From Rhizobacter sp. (GTDB taxonomy: Bacteria; Pseudomonadota; Gammaproteobacteria; Burkholderiales; Burkholderiaceae), in NCBI GenBank assembly GCA_014379885.1, contig JACMKW010000532.1, forward strand, positions 1 to 11,313: DNA of 11,313 bases, read 5' to 3'. Made by a program: the position numbers and the translations under genes. The notes under the pieces are model-generated. The model saw only the letters and a list, made by a program, of their open reading frames with translations, was not told the DNA's origin and ran no database searches. Positions 1 to 7,600 of the stretch are shown here, in pieces. The stretch's first letter is position 1. Each line of letters opens with the position of its first letter.

Positions 1-455
1 ATCACCATGTTCGTCTTCTCGGGGGCCTTCACCGGCGACGGCACGCCCTTGAAGTACTGCACCGGGCGCAGGCAGACGTAAAGGTCGAGTTCCTGGCGCA
101 GCGCCACGTTGAGCGAACGGATGCCGCCGCCCACCGGCGTGGTCAGCGGCCCCTTGATCGAGACAACGTACTCGCGCAGCACCTCGAGCGTTTCTTCGGG
201 CAGCCACACGTCAGGGCCATAGATCTTGGTCGACTTCTCGCCAGCGTAGACCTCCATCCAGTGGATCTTCTTCTTGCCAGCGTAGGCCTTTTCCACCGCC
301 GCATCGACCACCTTGATCATGACCGGCGTGATGTCGAAGCCCGTGCCATCACCTTCGATGTACGGAATGATGGGCTGGTCTGGAACATTGAGCGAGAAGT
401 CGGGGTTAACGCTGATCTTCTGGCCGCCTGTGGGAACCTTGATGTGCTTGTACAT
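1..455 (-). CDS. icd: NADP-dependent isocitrate dehydrogenase, N-terminal part (runs off left edge)
   Basis: This is the first 151 codons of isocitrate dehydrogenase, the TCA-cycle enzyme that oxidatively decarboxylates isocitrate to 2-oxoglutarate with NADP in the cytoplasm. The protein begins [11 protein letters not shown] and carries IEGDGTG at residues 33-39. The stretch [16 protein letters not shown] at 101-116 contains Ser114, Asn116 and, just after it, Arg120. These match the isocitrate-binding residues of E. coli Icd, where Ser113 is the regulatory phosphorylation site. The match to the E. coli-type homodimeric enzyme is close along the whole visible part. The ATG at 455-453 is preceded by GGAG at an 8-nt spacing. 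The gene is divergent from the small secreted protein at 594. The C-terminal two thirds lie outside the window, so nothing can be said about its intactness or about AceK control. Confidence 0.95.
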   Translation of the reverse strand, partial: MYKHIKVPTGGQKISVNPDFSLNVPDQPIIPYIEGDGTGFDITPVMIKVVDAAVEKAYAGKKKIHWMEVYAGEKSTKIYGPDVWLPEETLEVLREYVVSIKGPLTTPVGGGIRSLNVALRQELDLYVCLRPVQYFKGVPSPVKAPEKTNMV

Positions 456-504
456 AGAGATGACTCCGCGCTGCAATGTGTATCGAAAGATTCTATGCCA
501 CGGT

Positions 505-563
505 GTCTGTCAACCGACTGACAACAACCCACGTTAGCCGCATACCGCCCGAAGAGCGGGTGG
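505..563. promoter_or_regulatory. Divergent control region between icd and the small secreted protein, with inverted repeat and 5'-leader hairpin
   Basis: The 138-bp gap between the two divergent starts holds two visible structures. One is an imperfect dyad, CTGTCA-N6-TGACAA (507-524), whose right arm supplies a weak -35-like CTGACA (518-523) placed 17 bp before CATACC (541-546). On the minus strand the same dyad contains a perfect TTGACA, but I find no good -10 at normal spacing for icd. The other is a 7-bp GC hairpin with a 5-nt loop (545-551 pairing with 557-563, one G-T pair), just before the AAAAGG ribosome-binding site of the small gene. A regulator site or leader structure is possible; both assignments are inference. 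Confidence 0.25.
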
Positions 564-593
564 GGGACTCAACTTTTAAAAGGTACTTTCAAA

Positions 594-791
594 ATGAACA
601 AAATTCTGGCTGCTCTGATCGCTTCCCTGTTCGCCGCTGGCGCTTTCGCTGTTGACGCTGCAAAGCCTGCTGCTGAGGCTGCCAAGCCTGCTGCTTCGGC
701 TGCTGCCAAGGCAGAAGTCAAGGCCGAAAAGAAGGCTGAGGCCAAGGCTGAAGCAAAGAAGACCGAGAAGAAGGAAGAAGCCAAGAAGTAA
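594..791 (+). CDS. Small secreted Ala/Lys/Glu-rich protein of unknown function
   Basis: A 65-residue protein with a clear Sec signal peptide: MNKILAALIASLFAAGAFA, with a probable cut after AFA (residue 19). The mature part of about 46 residues is almost only Ala, Lys and Glu with a few Pro, and has no Cys or aromatic residue. Two AAKPAA units come first, then a run of (A/K)E-K patterns typical of a charged single alpha-helix, resembling in composition the helical arm of TolA. I count 13 Lys against 8 Glu and 1 Asp in the mature chain, so it is basic. The start is supported by AAAAGG upstream of the ATG. A 9-bp hairpin sits on the stop codon and a strong terminator follows at 849, so it appears to be transcribed alone. 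No function can be assigned; a periplasmic, envelope- or nucleic-acid-binding peptide is speculation. Confidence 0.8.
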   Translation: MNKILAALIASLFAAGAFAVDAAKPAAEAAKPAASAAAKAEVKAEKKAEAKAEAKKTEKKEEAKK

Positions 792-810
792 TCAACGCCT
801 TGCGTTGATT
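790..810 (+). other. Stop-codon-proximal hairpin after the small secreted gene
   Basis: A perfect 9-bp stem (AATCAACGC / GCGTTGATT) with a 3-nt loop starts inside the TAA stop codon at 789-791. It has no T-tract, so it is not a classical terminator. It could protect the 3' end of the short mRNA or slow ribosome release; that is inference. Confidence 0.5.
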
Positions 811-848
811 GCACTGGCGGGCGGCAGCCAGCCTGCAGCCCCTTCGAG

Positions 849-878
849 AAACGCCCGGTGTCCGCACTGGGCGTTTTT
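849..878 (+). terminator. Rho-independent terminator after the small secreted gene
   Basis: A 12-bp stem (849-860 with 865-876, one G-T pair) encloses a TCCG loop and is followed by T residues. It lies 58 bp after the stop of the small gene and before the DUF192 gene. It therefore separates the two transcription units and argues against any DUF192 start upstream of it. Confidence 0.85.
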
Positions 879-893
879 CATGGCGGGTACGCC

Positions 894-899
894 GATAAT
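894..899 (+). promoter_or_regulatory. Possible -10 box for the DUF192 gene
   Basis: GATAAT lies 34 bp upstream of the chosen ATG at 933 and downstream of the terminator, where a new promoter is expected. The region 16-18 bp upstream of it falls in the terminator stem and T-tract and has no recognisable -35, so the call is weak. Confidence 0.25.
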
Positions 900-932
900 C
901 TCTTCCGAGCTCAACTGGTGGACATGAACGAC

Positions 933-1376
933 ATGATGAAACGTGCAGTGCTCGCGTGTATGGCCCTCACCTTGGGCTGCACTGCCTTCGCTCAAGAGGG
1001 CCCGCAAAGCCTGCCGATGATCACGCTGAGTGCCGGCATCCACAACATTCAGGCCCAGTTGGCGCAAAGCCCCGACCAGCGCTCCACCGGTCTGATGTTT
1101 CGCAAGTCGATGCCCAACAACGAAGGCATGCTCTTTGTCTTCGAAGCTCCAGCCAAGCAGTGCTTCTGGATGAAGAACACCCTGCTGCCACTGTCCACCG
1201 CCTTCATTGCCGACAACGGCACGGTGGTCAACATCGAAGACATGAAGCCTGAGACCCTGGACTCGCACTGCTCACAGAAACCAGTGCGTTACGTGCTTGA
1301 GATGAACCAGGGCTGGTTTGCCAAACGCGGCATCAAGGCCGGCTCCAAGCTCTCAGGCCCCCCATTCCCGCAATGA
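933..1376 (+). CDS. Exported DUF192 family protein
   Basis: A DUF192 protein of about 147 residues with an N-terminal signal peptide (MMKRAVLACMALTLGC, then TAFA before QEG). The family hallmarks are in order: RSTGLMFRKSMPNNEGMLFV, then CFWMKNTLLPLSTAFI, then a C-terminal VLEMNQGWFAKRGIKAGSKL block. DUF192 is a small beta-rich fold found in many exported bacterial proteins; its biochemical role is not established. The frame stays open upstream to 858, but that start would lie inside the terminator stem. ATGs at 924, 933 and 936 are possible. GGTGGA at 917-922 is only 1 nt from 924 but 10 nt from 933, so I prefer 933. The gene ends 3 bp before a bidirectional terminator shared with sodB. Family call is sure; the exact start is not. 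Confidence 0.88.
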   Translation: MMKRAVLACMALTLGCTAFAQEGPQSLPMITLSAGIHNIQAQLAQSPDQRSTGLMFRKSMPNNEGMLFVFEAPAKQCFWMKNTLLPLSTAFIADNGTVVNIEDMKPETLDSHCSQKPVRYVLEMNQGWFAKRGIKAGSKLSGPPFPQ

Positions 1377-1379
1377 ATA

Positions 1380-1410
1380 AAAAAGGGCCGGTCAGTGACC
1401 GGCCCTTTTT
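1380..1410. terminator. Bidirectional terminator between DUF192 gene and sodB
   Basis: A perfect 13-bp stem (1380-1392 with 1398-1410) with loop CAGTG is flanked by A-tract and T-tract arms, so it works on both strands. It lies between the convergent stop codons at 1376 and 1429. Confidence 0.92.
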
Positions 1411-1428
1411 GTCGGCGCAAGCCTTCGC

Positions 1429-2010
1429 TCAAGCGAAGTTCTTGGCGGCGAACTCCCAGTTTGCAAGAGACGTGAGGAAGGTCTCGACCCACTTGGGGCG
1501 CAGGTTGCGGTAGTCGATGTAGTAGGCATGCTCCCACACGTCGATCGTCAACAGCGCCTTGTCGGCGGTGGTGAGTGGTGTGCCGGCAGCACCGGTGTTG
1601 ACGATGTCCACACTGCCGTCGGGCTTCTTCACCAGCCACGTCCAGCCGGATCCGAAGTTGCCCACAGCGCTCTTGGTAAAGGCTTCCTTGAAGTTCGCGA
1701 AGCTGCCGAACTTGGTGTTGATTGCGGCAGCCAGGGCACCCGTGGGCTCACCACCCCCTTGTGGCTTCATGCTGCTCCAGAAGAAGGTGTGGTTCCAGAT
1801 CTGGGCCGCGTTGTTGTACACGCCACCGGACGACTTCTTGATGATCTCTTCCAGGCTCAAGGCTTCGAATTCGGTGCCCTTTTGCAGGTTGTTCAGGTTC
1901 ACCACGTACGCGTTGTGGTGCTTGCCGTAGTGGTACTCCAGCGTTTCCTTGCTGAGGTGAGGAGCCAACGCGTCTTGGGCGTAGGGCAGCGGAGGCAGGG
2001 TGTGTTCCAT
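1429..2010 (-). CDS. sodB: Superoxide dismutase (Fe type)
   Basis: A 193-residue cytoplasmic superoxide dismutase that converts superoxide to H2O2 and O2. Length and sequence follow E. coli SodB closely. The metal ligands are visible: His27 in EYHYGKHH, His74 in QIWNHTFFW, and Asp157 and His161 in [11 protein letters not shown]. Gln70 in NNAAQIWNH is at the position typical of iron rather than manganese enzymes, so Fe is the likely metal, although cambialistic members exist. There is no signal peptide. The ATG at 2010 has AAAGGA at a 7-nt spacing. A -10-like TACAAT occurs on the minus strand at 2053-2048, without a good -35, so it may have its own promoter in the 86-bp gap after xseA. The 3' end is closed by the terminator at 1380-1410. 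No Fur-type site was recognised. Confidence 0.97.
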   Translation of the reverse strand: MEHTLPPLPYAQDALAPHLSKETLEYHYGKHHNAYVVNLNNLQKGTEFEALSLEEIIKKSSGGVYNNAAQIWNHTFFWSSMKPQGGGEPTGALAAAINTKFGSFANFKEAFTKSAVGNFGSGWTWLVKKPDGSVDIVNTGAAGTPLTTADKALLTIDVWEHAYYIDYRNLRPKWVETFLTSLANWEFAAKNFA

Positions 2011-2096
2011 GAGAGAGTCCTTTCAACGGGTCGAGGAATTTCGCGGGATTGTAGGCAGCTTGTACGCGTGTCGTGACCCGCACAGTCGCAGTCGGG

Positions 2097-3449
2097 TTAT
2101 TTGGCGCGCTTGTCGTGGGTCACGCCGGAGATCGTGGCGCTGGCTTGGCCATCAGCAAGTTCGGCGCGCACCTGCTGCCCCACCCTCAAGGCCTTGGCAG
2201 TCGTGATGGGCGTGCCTTGATCGTCGCTCAACCAGGCGTAGCCACGGGCCAGAACCTGGCGAGGGTCCAGAGCACTCAACCGCCCTTGCAGCGAGGCCAG
2301 GCGCTGCTGCCTCGCCGCCAGCGTCACCCCCATGGCACGCTGCAAACGAGCGCTCGACTCGATACAGCGTTGCCGTTGCCTCGGCACACTGTGCAAGGCG
2401 TGGCCCGCCATGCGTTGCTGCAAAAGCGCCAAGCGTTGTGCGTGGCGGCGCACGCCGTCGGCCGGCCGCATCAGGCGCAGCCTGGCGCGGTCCAGGGCTT
2501 GGGCCTGGGTGTCGATCACATGGTGCATGCGCCGCGTCATCACTGAAGCCACCGCCGCCAACAAGGCCAAACCGTCTTCTTGCGTGGGCGACACCAGTTC
2601 GGCCGCGGCGGTTGGGGTGGGCGCGCGCACATCGGCCGCGAAATCGGCCAGGGTCACATCGGTTTCATGGCCGACACCGCACAGCACCGGCAAGGGGCTG
2701 GCAGCGATGGCTCGCACCACACGCTCGTCGTTGAAGGCCCACAGGTCTTCGAGCGAACCACCTCCCCGACACACGATCAACACGTCGACCTCCCCGCGCT
2801 GCGCTGCGATCTCGATGGCGCTTACGATCGTGGCGGGCGCGTCCGCCCCTTGCACGAGGCTGGGGTAGACGATCACCTCCACGTGCGGTGCGCGGCGCGC
2901 AAGTGCCGTGAGCACGTCATGCAAGGCGGCAGCGCCCAACGAGGTGACAACTCCCACACGGTGCGGAAACCGTGGCAGGGCACGCTTGGCGCTTGGGTCG
3001 AACAGGCCCTCCGCCTCCAACCGCGCCTTGAGTTTCAAGAACTGCTCGAACAAGGCGCCAGCGCCGGCCCGCTGCATGGACTCAATGACGAACTGCAGCT
3101 CGCCACGTGGCTCGTATACGGCGAGCCGCCCGCGCACTTCAACCAGTTGCCCATCGGCCGGTGCGAAGTCAAGCAGGCTGGCGGCACGGCGAAACATCGC
3201 GCAGCGAATCAGAGCGGTCGCGCCGTCCGCGTCTTTCAAGCTGAGGTAGCAGTGCCCGCTCGACGCCCTCGAAAACCCTGATAGCTCGCCACGAATCGTG
3301 CACGCAGCAAAGCGCGCCGACAGCGCGTCTGACACCGCATGCATCAGCGCGGCAACGCCCCAGACCATGCGTTCGCCGCGGTGAAACGAGTTCTCAACCA
3401 CGGGCAAACCCAATGCTGACGCGGGTCGAGAACTCCACAAGCGCGCCAA
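2097..3449 (-). CDS. xseA: Exodeoxyribonuclease VII large subunit
   Basis: The large, catalytic subunit of exonuclease VII, which with several XseB subunits degrades single-stranded DNA into oligonucleotides during repair. From the TTG start it is 450 residues. An N-terminal OB fold (about 30-125, with GELSGFSRASSGHCYLSLKD) binds DNA. The catalytic domain follows, with the conserved RGGGSLEDLWAFNDE at 228-242 and GHETDVTLADFAADVRAPTP at 260-279. A long basic, coiled-coil-prone stretch follows to about residue 400, and the C-terminal RGYAWL segment is also typical. The start is uncertain: TTG at 3449-3447 keeps an N-terminal lead similar to relatives, while ATG at 3368-3366 (residue 28) also retains the whole OB fold; neither has a strong Shine-Dalgarno. 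sodB follows 86 bp downstream on the same strand. xseB is not in the window. Confidence 0.95.
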   Translation of the reverse strand: MARLWSSRPASALGLPVVENSFHRGERMVWGVAALMHAVSDALSARFAACTIRGELSGFSRASSGHCYLSLKDADGATALIRCAMFRRAASLLDFAPADGQLVEVRGRLAVYEPRGELQFVIESMQRAGAGALFEQFLKLKARLEAEGLFDPSAKRALPRFPHRVGVVTSLGAAALHDVLTALARRAPHVEVIVYPSLVQGADAPATIVSAIEIAAQRGEVDVLIVCRGGGSLEDLWAFNDERVVRAIAASPLPVLCGVGHETDVTLADFAADVRAPTPTAAAELVSPTQEDGLALLAAVASVMTRRMHHVIDTQAQALDRARLRLMRPADGVRRHAQRLALLQQRMAGHALHSVPRQRQRCIESSARLQRAMGVTLAARQQRLASLQGRLSALDPRQVLARGYAWLSDDQGTPITTAKALRVGQQVRAELADGQASATISGVTHDKRAK

Positions 3450-3769
3450 TCAAGGCATTGCGCGGTGGTTTGGCTGTCACGAGGCTTTCACAATCGCGCA
3501 AGTGGTTGATTTTCAATGGATTTTTTATGCCTAAGTTTTAAGCAATCTGTTGAAGCGCCTGAATTCGCGCGGCTTGCGGGTGCCTCAACCCAGGTTGCCC
3601 ACAAAGTTGTCCACAGTTGCGGTGGACGGTGCGTCAACCTGACGCCAGAGTGATGCGCGCAAGCCCGCGGTGGTGACAAGATCAAACCATTGACCGCGTG
3701 ACACCCCTGAGCTTGGGGCCATAATCGCGCCTCCCTAACGGGCCCCAACATCAACCCAAGAGGACCGGA
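3450..3769. other. 320-bp divergent intergenic region between xseA and the TolQ/ExbB-type gene
   Basis: No gene is seen here. The xseA-proximal part has an AT-rich patch (about 3508-3545), the likely site of an xseA promoter, though no clean -35/-10 pair was found. The middle has two 9-mers close to the DnaA-box pattern (TTGCCCACA at 3597-3605 and TTGTCCACA at 3607-3615, two and one mismatches). It also has the dyad GTCCAC-N7-GTGGAC (3609-3627) and a 6-bp hairpin GCGTCA-acc-TGACGC (3631-3645). The right part carries a candidate promoter for the plus-strand cluster. The dyads could be operators; no binding protein can be named. Confidence 0.5.
3698..3725 (+). promoter_or_regulatory. Candidate promoter for the envelope gene cluster
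   Basis: GTGACA (3698-3703, one mismatch to TTGACA) is 16 bp from CATAAT (3720-3725, one mismatch to TATAAT). This would start transcription near 3732, leaving a leader of about 40 nt before the TTG start at 3770. An alternative -35, TTGACC at 3690, is 24 bp from the same -10 and so is too far. Confidence 0.4.
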
Positions 3770-4411
3770 TTGTTTTCGATCATACAAGCCGCTGGCTGGC
3801 CGATTTGGCCCCTTCTCCTGTGCTCCGTCGTCGCTTTGACGCTCATCATCGAACGCCTGTCCAGCCTGCGCACCGCACGCGTTGCACCACCTCGTTTGCT
3901 CGATGAAGTGGTGTCGGTCACACGCGCTCACCTGCCCGGCGCCGACGTCGTCAACAAGCTCGCTGACAACTCGATCCTCGGCGCTGTGCTGGCCAGTGGC
4001 TTGCGCACCGTGATCGCCGACCCCCGCTTGACCGAGGCGGTGTTGCGCAGCTCGTTCGAGTCGGCAGGCCGTGCCGCCGTGCACCGCATGGAGCGCTACA
4101 TGAACACGCTGGGCACCATCGCCTCGGCGGCTCCGCTGCTGGGCCTGCTCGGCACGGTGATCGGCATGATCGAGATCTTTGGCTCGCAGGCCCCTACCGG
4201 CGGCAGCAACCCCGCGTTGCTCGCCCACGGCATTTCGGTAGCGCTGTACAACACAGCCTTTGGTTTGATGATCGCCATCCCGTCGTTGATGTTCTACCGC
4301 TACTTCCGCGGCCAGGTCGAGGCCTACACGCTGGAGATGGAACAAGCCGCTGAGCGCATGGTGCCGCACCTGATGCGCTTCTCGGTGCCGCCCAAGAAGG
4401 CAGCACCCTGA
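3770..4411 (+). CDS. MotA/TolQ/ExbB-family proton channel protein linked to LPS genes
   Basis: A 213-residue inner-membrane protein of the TolQ/ExbB family, the pentameric channel that couples proton flow to work in the envelope. Three membrane segments are visible: about 10-27 (WPIWPLLLCSVVALTLII), 114-136 (with the family motif SAAPLLGLLGTVIGMI) and 154-176 (ISVALYNTAFGLMIAIPSLM). The conserved TM3 Thr is present in YNTAFGL. The long cytoplasmic loop lies between TM1 and TM2. It starts with TTG, preceded by AAGAGGA at 3758-3764 with a 5-nt gap. The ExbD-type partner starts 5 bp after its stop, so the two are surely cotranslated. Neighbours are lpxK and kdsB rather than tonB, tolA or pal, so I do not assign it to the TonB or Tol systems. 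A similar arrangement of such a pair before lpxK occurs in other proteobacteria such as Pseudomonas; its task is not established. Confidence 0.9.
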   Translation: MFSIIQAAGWPIWPLLLCSVVALTLIIERLSSLRTARVAPPRLLDEVVSVTRAHLPGADVVNKLADNSILGAVLASGLRTVIADPRLTEAVLRSSFESAGRAAVHRMERYMNTLGTIASAAPLLGLLGTVIGMIEIFGSQAPTGGSNPALLAHGISVALYNTAFGLMIAIPSLMFYRYFRGQVEAYTLEMEQAAERMVPHLMRFSVPPKKAAP

Positions 4412-4416
4412 CGAGC

Positions 4417-4848
4417 ATGGCGATGAACTTTCGCAAGCATCAGCCCGAAGAACCCGAGATCAACCTGATCCCGTTCATTGACGTGTTGCTGGTGGTGCTC
4501 ATCTTCCTGATGCTCTCGACCACCTACTCCAAGTTCACCGAGCTGCAGGTGGTTCTGCCGGTTGCCGATGCCGACAAACCGCGCGAGAACCCGCGCGAAA
4601 TCATTGTGTCTGTGTCGGGCGAAGGGCGTTACGCCATCAACCGCAAGACACTCGAAGGCCGCAGCGTCGAGATGCTGGCCGGCGAGCTGGTTGTGGCGGC
4701 CCAGGGCGCCAGTGACACCACAGTCATCATCTCCGCAGACGCCACTGCAGCTCACCAATCTGTGGTGACAGTGATGGATGCCGCACGCCGTGCCGGGTTG
4801 GCCAAGCTGACCTTTGCCACTCAGGCCGGCCAGGGCCGCGAGCGTTGA
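4417..4848 (+). CDS. ExbD/TolR-family protein, partner of the preceding channel
   Basis: A 143-residue ExbD/TolR protein: short cytoplasmic N-terminus, one membrane helix (about 16-36, INLIPFIDVLLVVLIFLM) and a periplasmic domain. Asp22 in the helix is the conserved proton-carrying residue of the family. It would form the rotor-like dimer inside the channel encoded immediately upstream, whose stop codon is 5 bp away; the absence of a strong ribosome-binding site fits translational coupling. ATG at 4423 is an alternative start and would change only two residues. The periplasmic part shows the usual family end (VVTVMDAARRAGLAKLTF). The lpxK start follows 42 bp downstream. This is clearly diverged from the two ExbD proteins at the right end of the window, so it belongs to a separate motor. 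Confidence 0.9.
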   Translation: MAMNFRKHQPEEPEINLIPFIDVLLVVLIFLMLSTTYSKFTELQVVLPVADADKPRENPREIIVSVSGEGRYAINRKTLEGRSVEMLAGELVVAAQGASDTTVIISADATAAHQSVVTVMDAARRAGLAKLTFATQAGQGRER

Positions 4849-4890
4849 TGCCGTCCGCTGCGGCTCGGCAGCACCACTGAAGGCCACGCC

Positions 4891-5815
4891 GTGTCGGCAG
4901 CGTCGCGCTTGCAGGCGGCATGGTTGCAGCGCAGCGCGCTCGCGGTGCTGCTGTTTCCACTGTCCTTGTTGTACCGAGCCCTCATTGGCCTGCGTGCCTT
5001 GTGCTTCAGCCTAGGGCTGATGCGTTCGGTGCGGCTGCGAGTGCCGGTGGTCGTGGTGGGTAATCTTGTCGCGGGGGGCGCAGGCAAGACCCCGACCACC
5101 ATCGCGTTGATTGAACTGCTGCGCTCTCGTGGCTTCACGCCGGGCGTTCTATCGCGTGGTTATGGCCGTCAATCCAGCGAAATCACACTTGTTGAGCGCA
5201 ACACACCCGCGCGCCTGGCCGGTGACGAACCTTTGCTGATTCACCTGCGCACCGGTGCCCCTGTGGCAGTGGGAGCCGATCGTGTCGATGCCGGCCTCGC
5301 ACTGCTGCGCGCCAACTCGTCGGTGAATATCCTGATCAGTGACGACGGCCTGCAACACCGGCGCTTGGGGCGCGACGCACAGGTCATCGTGTTCGACGAA
5401 CGCGGTGCCGGCAATGGATGGCTGCTGCCGGCCGGCCCAACGGCGCCTGGCCGGGCTCGCCGCCTTGTCCGATTGGTGGGCTGGGCTGCCTGTCGGGCCG
5501 GAGGGCTTTGCCGACTTGCGTGGGCGCGCTGTACGGGCCGTCGCGGGGCTGGCGCGACCACAGCGCTTCTTCGACATGCTGCGCGCCCAAGGCCTTTCCA
5601 TCACCGAACAGCCCTTGCCCGATCACCATGACTTCGCCGTGTTGCCCTGGCCCGCGGGCACCACCGACGTGATCGTCACTGAAAAAGATGCGGTGAAACT
5701 GCGCCCGGCGTCGATGGGCACGACACGCGTCTGGGTGGCAACGCTAGACTTTGAGCTGCCAGCTGCATTTGCGGACGAGTTGATGCAGTGGTTGCCCACC
5801 CCAGACAGAACCTGA
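4891..5815 (+). pseudogene. lpxK: Tetraacyldisaccharide 4'-kinase, frame broken by apparent internal deletion
   Basis: LpxK phosphorylates the 4' position of the lipid A disaccharide at the inner membrane. Translation begins at GTG 4891 with GAAGG 7 nt upstream. In this frame the protein is typical: hydrophobic N-terminus, Walker A GGAGKTP at 62-68, SRGYGR, GDEPLL, ISDDGLQHRRL, and GNGWLLPAGP ending near residue 183 (5439). After that the frame reads an Arg-rich, non-homologous tail to 5631. The authentic C-terminus resumes in the next frame, from about 5438 (AQRRLAGLAALSDWW, then LRGRAV, ARPQRFFDMLRAQGL, LPDHHDF, TEKDAVKL), and stops at 5815. The two parts span only about 308 codons where relatives have about 325-345. 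The expected LREP motif and following segment are absent, so this looks like deletion of roughly 25-40 codons plus a shift. It may be a true lesion or a sequencing/assembly error; LpxK is normally essential. Confidence 0.88.
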
Positions 5816-5825
5816 AGGATCCGAC

Positions 5826-6022
5826 ATGGACACTCGATTGCTTGAACTGCTGGTGTGCCCGCTTTGCAAAGGGCCGTTGGAGCACCAGCGCCCGCCCGTG
5901 CACCCGCAGCAAGAGCTGATTTGCCGCGCGGACCGGCTGGCGTTTCCGGTGCGTGACGGCATCCCGGTGATGCTGGAGTCGGAAGCCCGATCGCTCGACG
6001 CTCCTGCACCCGAAGCTGCGGC

Positions 6023-6026
<4 letters not shown>
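5826..6026 (+). CDS. Trm112-like / UPF0434 family small protein
   Basis: A 66-residue protein of the Trm112p-like family (E. coli YcaR type). Its N-terminal [14 protein letters not shown] has a CxxC pair (Cys11, Cys14), followed by [20 protein letters not shown] (residues 31-50). This is the standard pattern of the family, with a single further Cys (Cys33). Eukaryotic and archaeal Trm112 activates methyltransferases; the bacterial role is not settled. It starts 10 bp after the lpxK stop with GAAGGA before the ATG, and its TGA overlaps the ATG of kdsB (ATGA), so these two are translationally coupled. The lpxK - Trm112-like - kdsB order is widely conserved in proteobacteria, which supports the call. 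Confidence 0.92.
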
Positions 6027-7512
<1,486 letters not shown>

Positions 7513-7527
7513 GAAACGTGCACCCTG

Positions 7528-7557
7528 AAAAAAGCCGCTCGATGAGCGGCTTTTTTT
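7528..7557. terminator. Rho-independent terminator after adk
   Basis: A perfect 13-bp stem (7528-7540 with 7544-7556) has the loop GAT, an A-tract on the left arm and seven Ts on the right. It lies 16 bp after the adk stop and ends the envelope/adk transcription unit before the SDR gene at 7601. Confidence 0.93.
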
Positions 7558-7600
7558 CATCCAGAATCAAACGCAACACCACCCTTCACAGGAACCCGTC

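Noticed and set aside
858..932. Upstream start for the DUF192 protein
   Set aside because: It would begin inside the terminator stem at 849-878 and add a non-conserved segment before the signal peptide.
2580..3281. 233-residue open frame on the plus strand
   Set aside because: It is antisense to xseA, whose conserved motifs fix the coding strand.
3595..3616. Replication origin
   Set aside because: Only two imperfect DnaA-like sites occur, with no dnaA/dnaN/gyrB neighbourhood and no array of boxes.
3488..4369. 293-residue open frame on the minus strand
   Set aside because: It lies antisense to the well-supported TolQ/ExbB-type gene, is His/Gln/Arg-rich without recognisable motifs, and runs through the promoter region.
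4891..5815. Programmed ribosomal frameshift in lpxK
   Set aside because: A shift alone would keep all conserved residues. Here the segment after LLPAGP, including LREP, seems to be missing, and no slippery heptamer with a downstream structure is evident.
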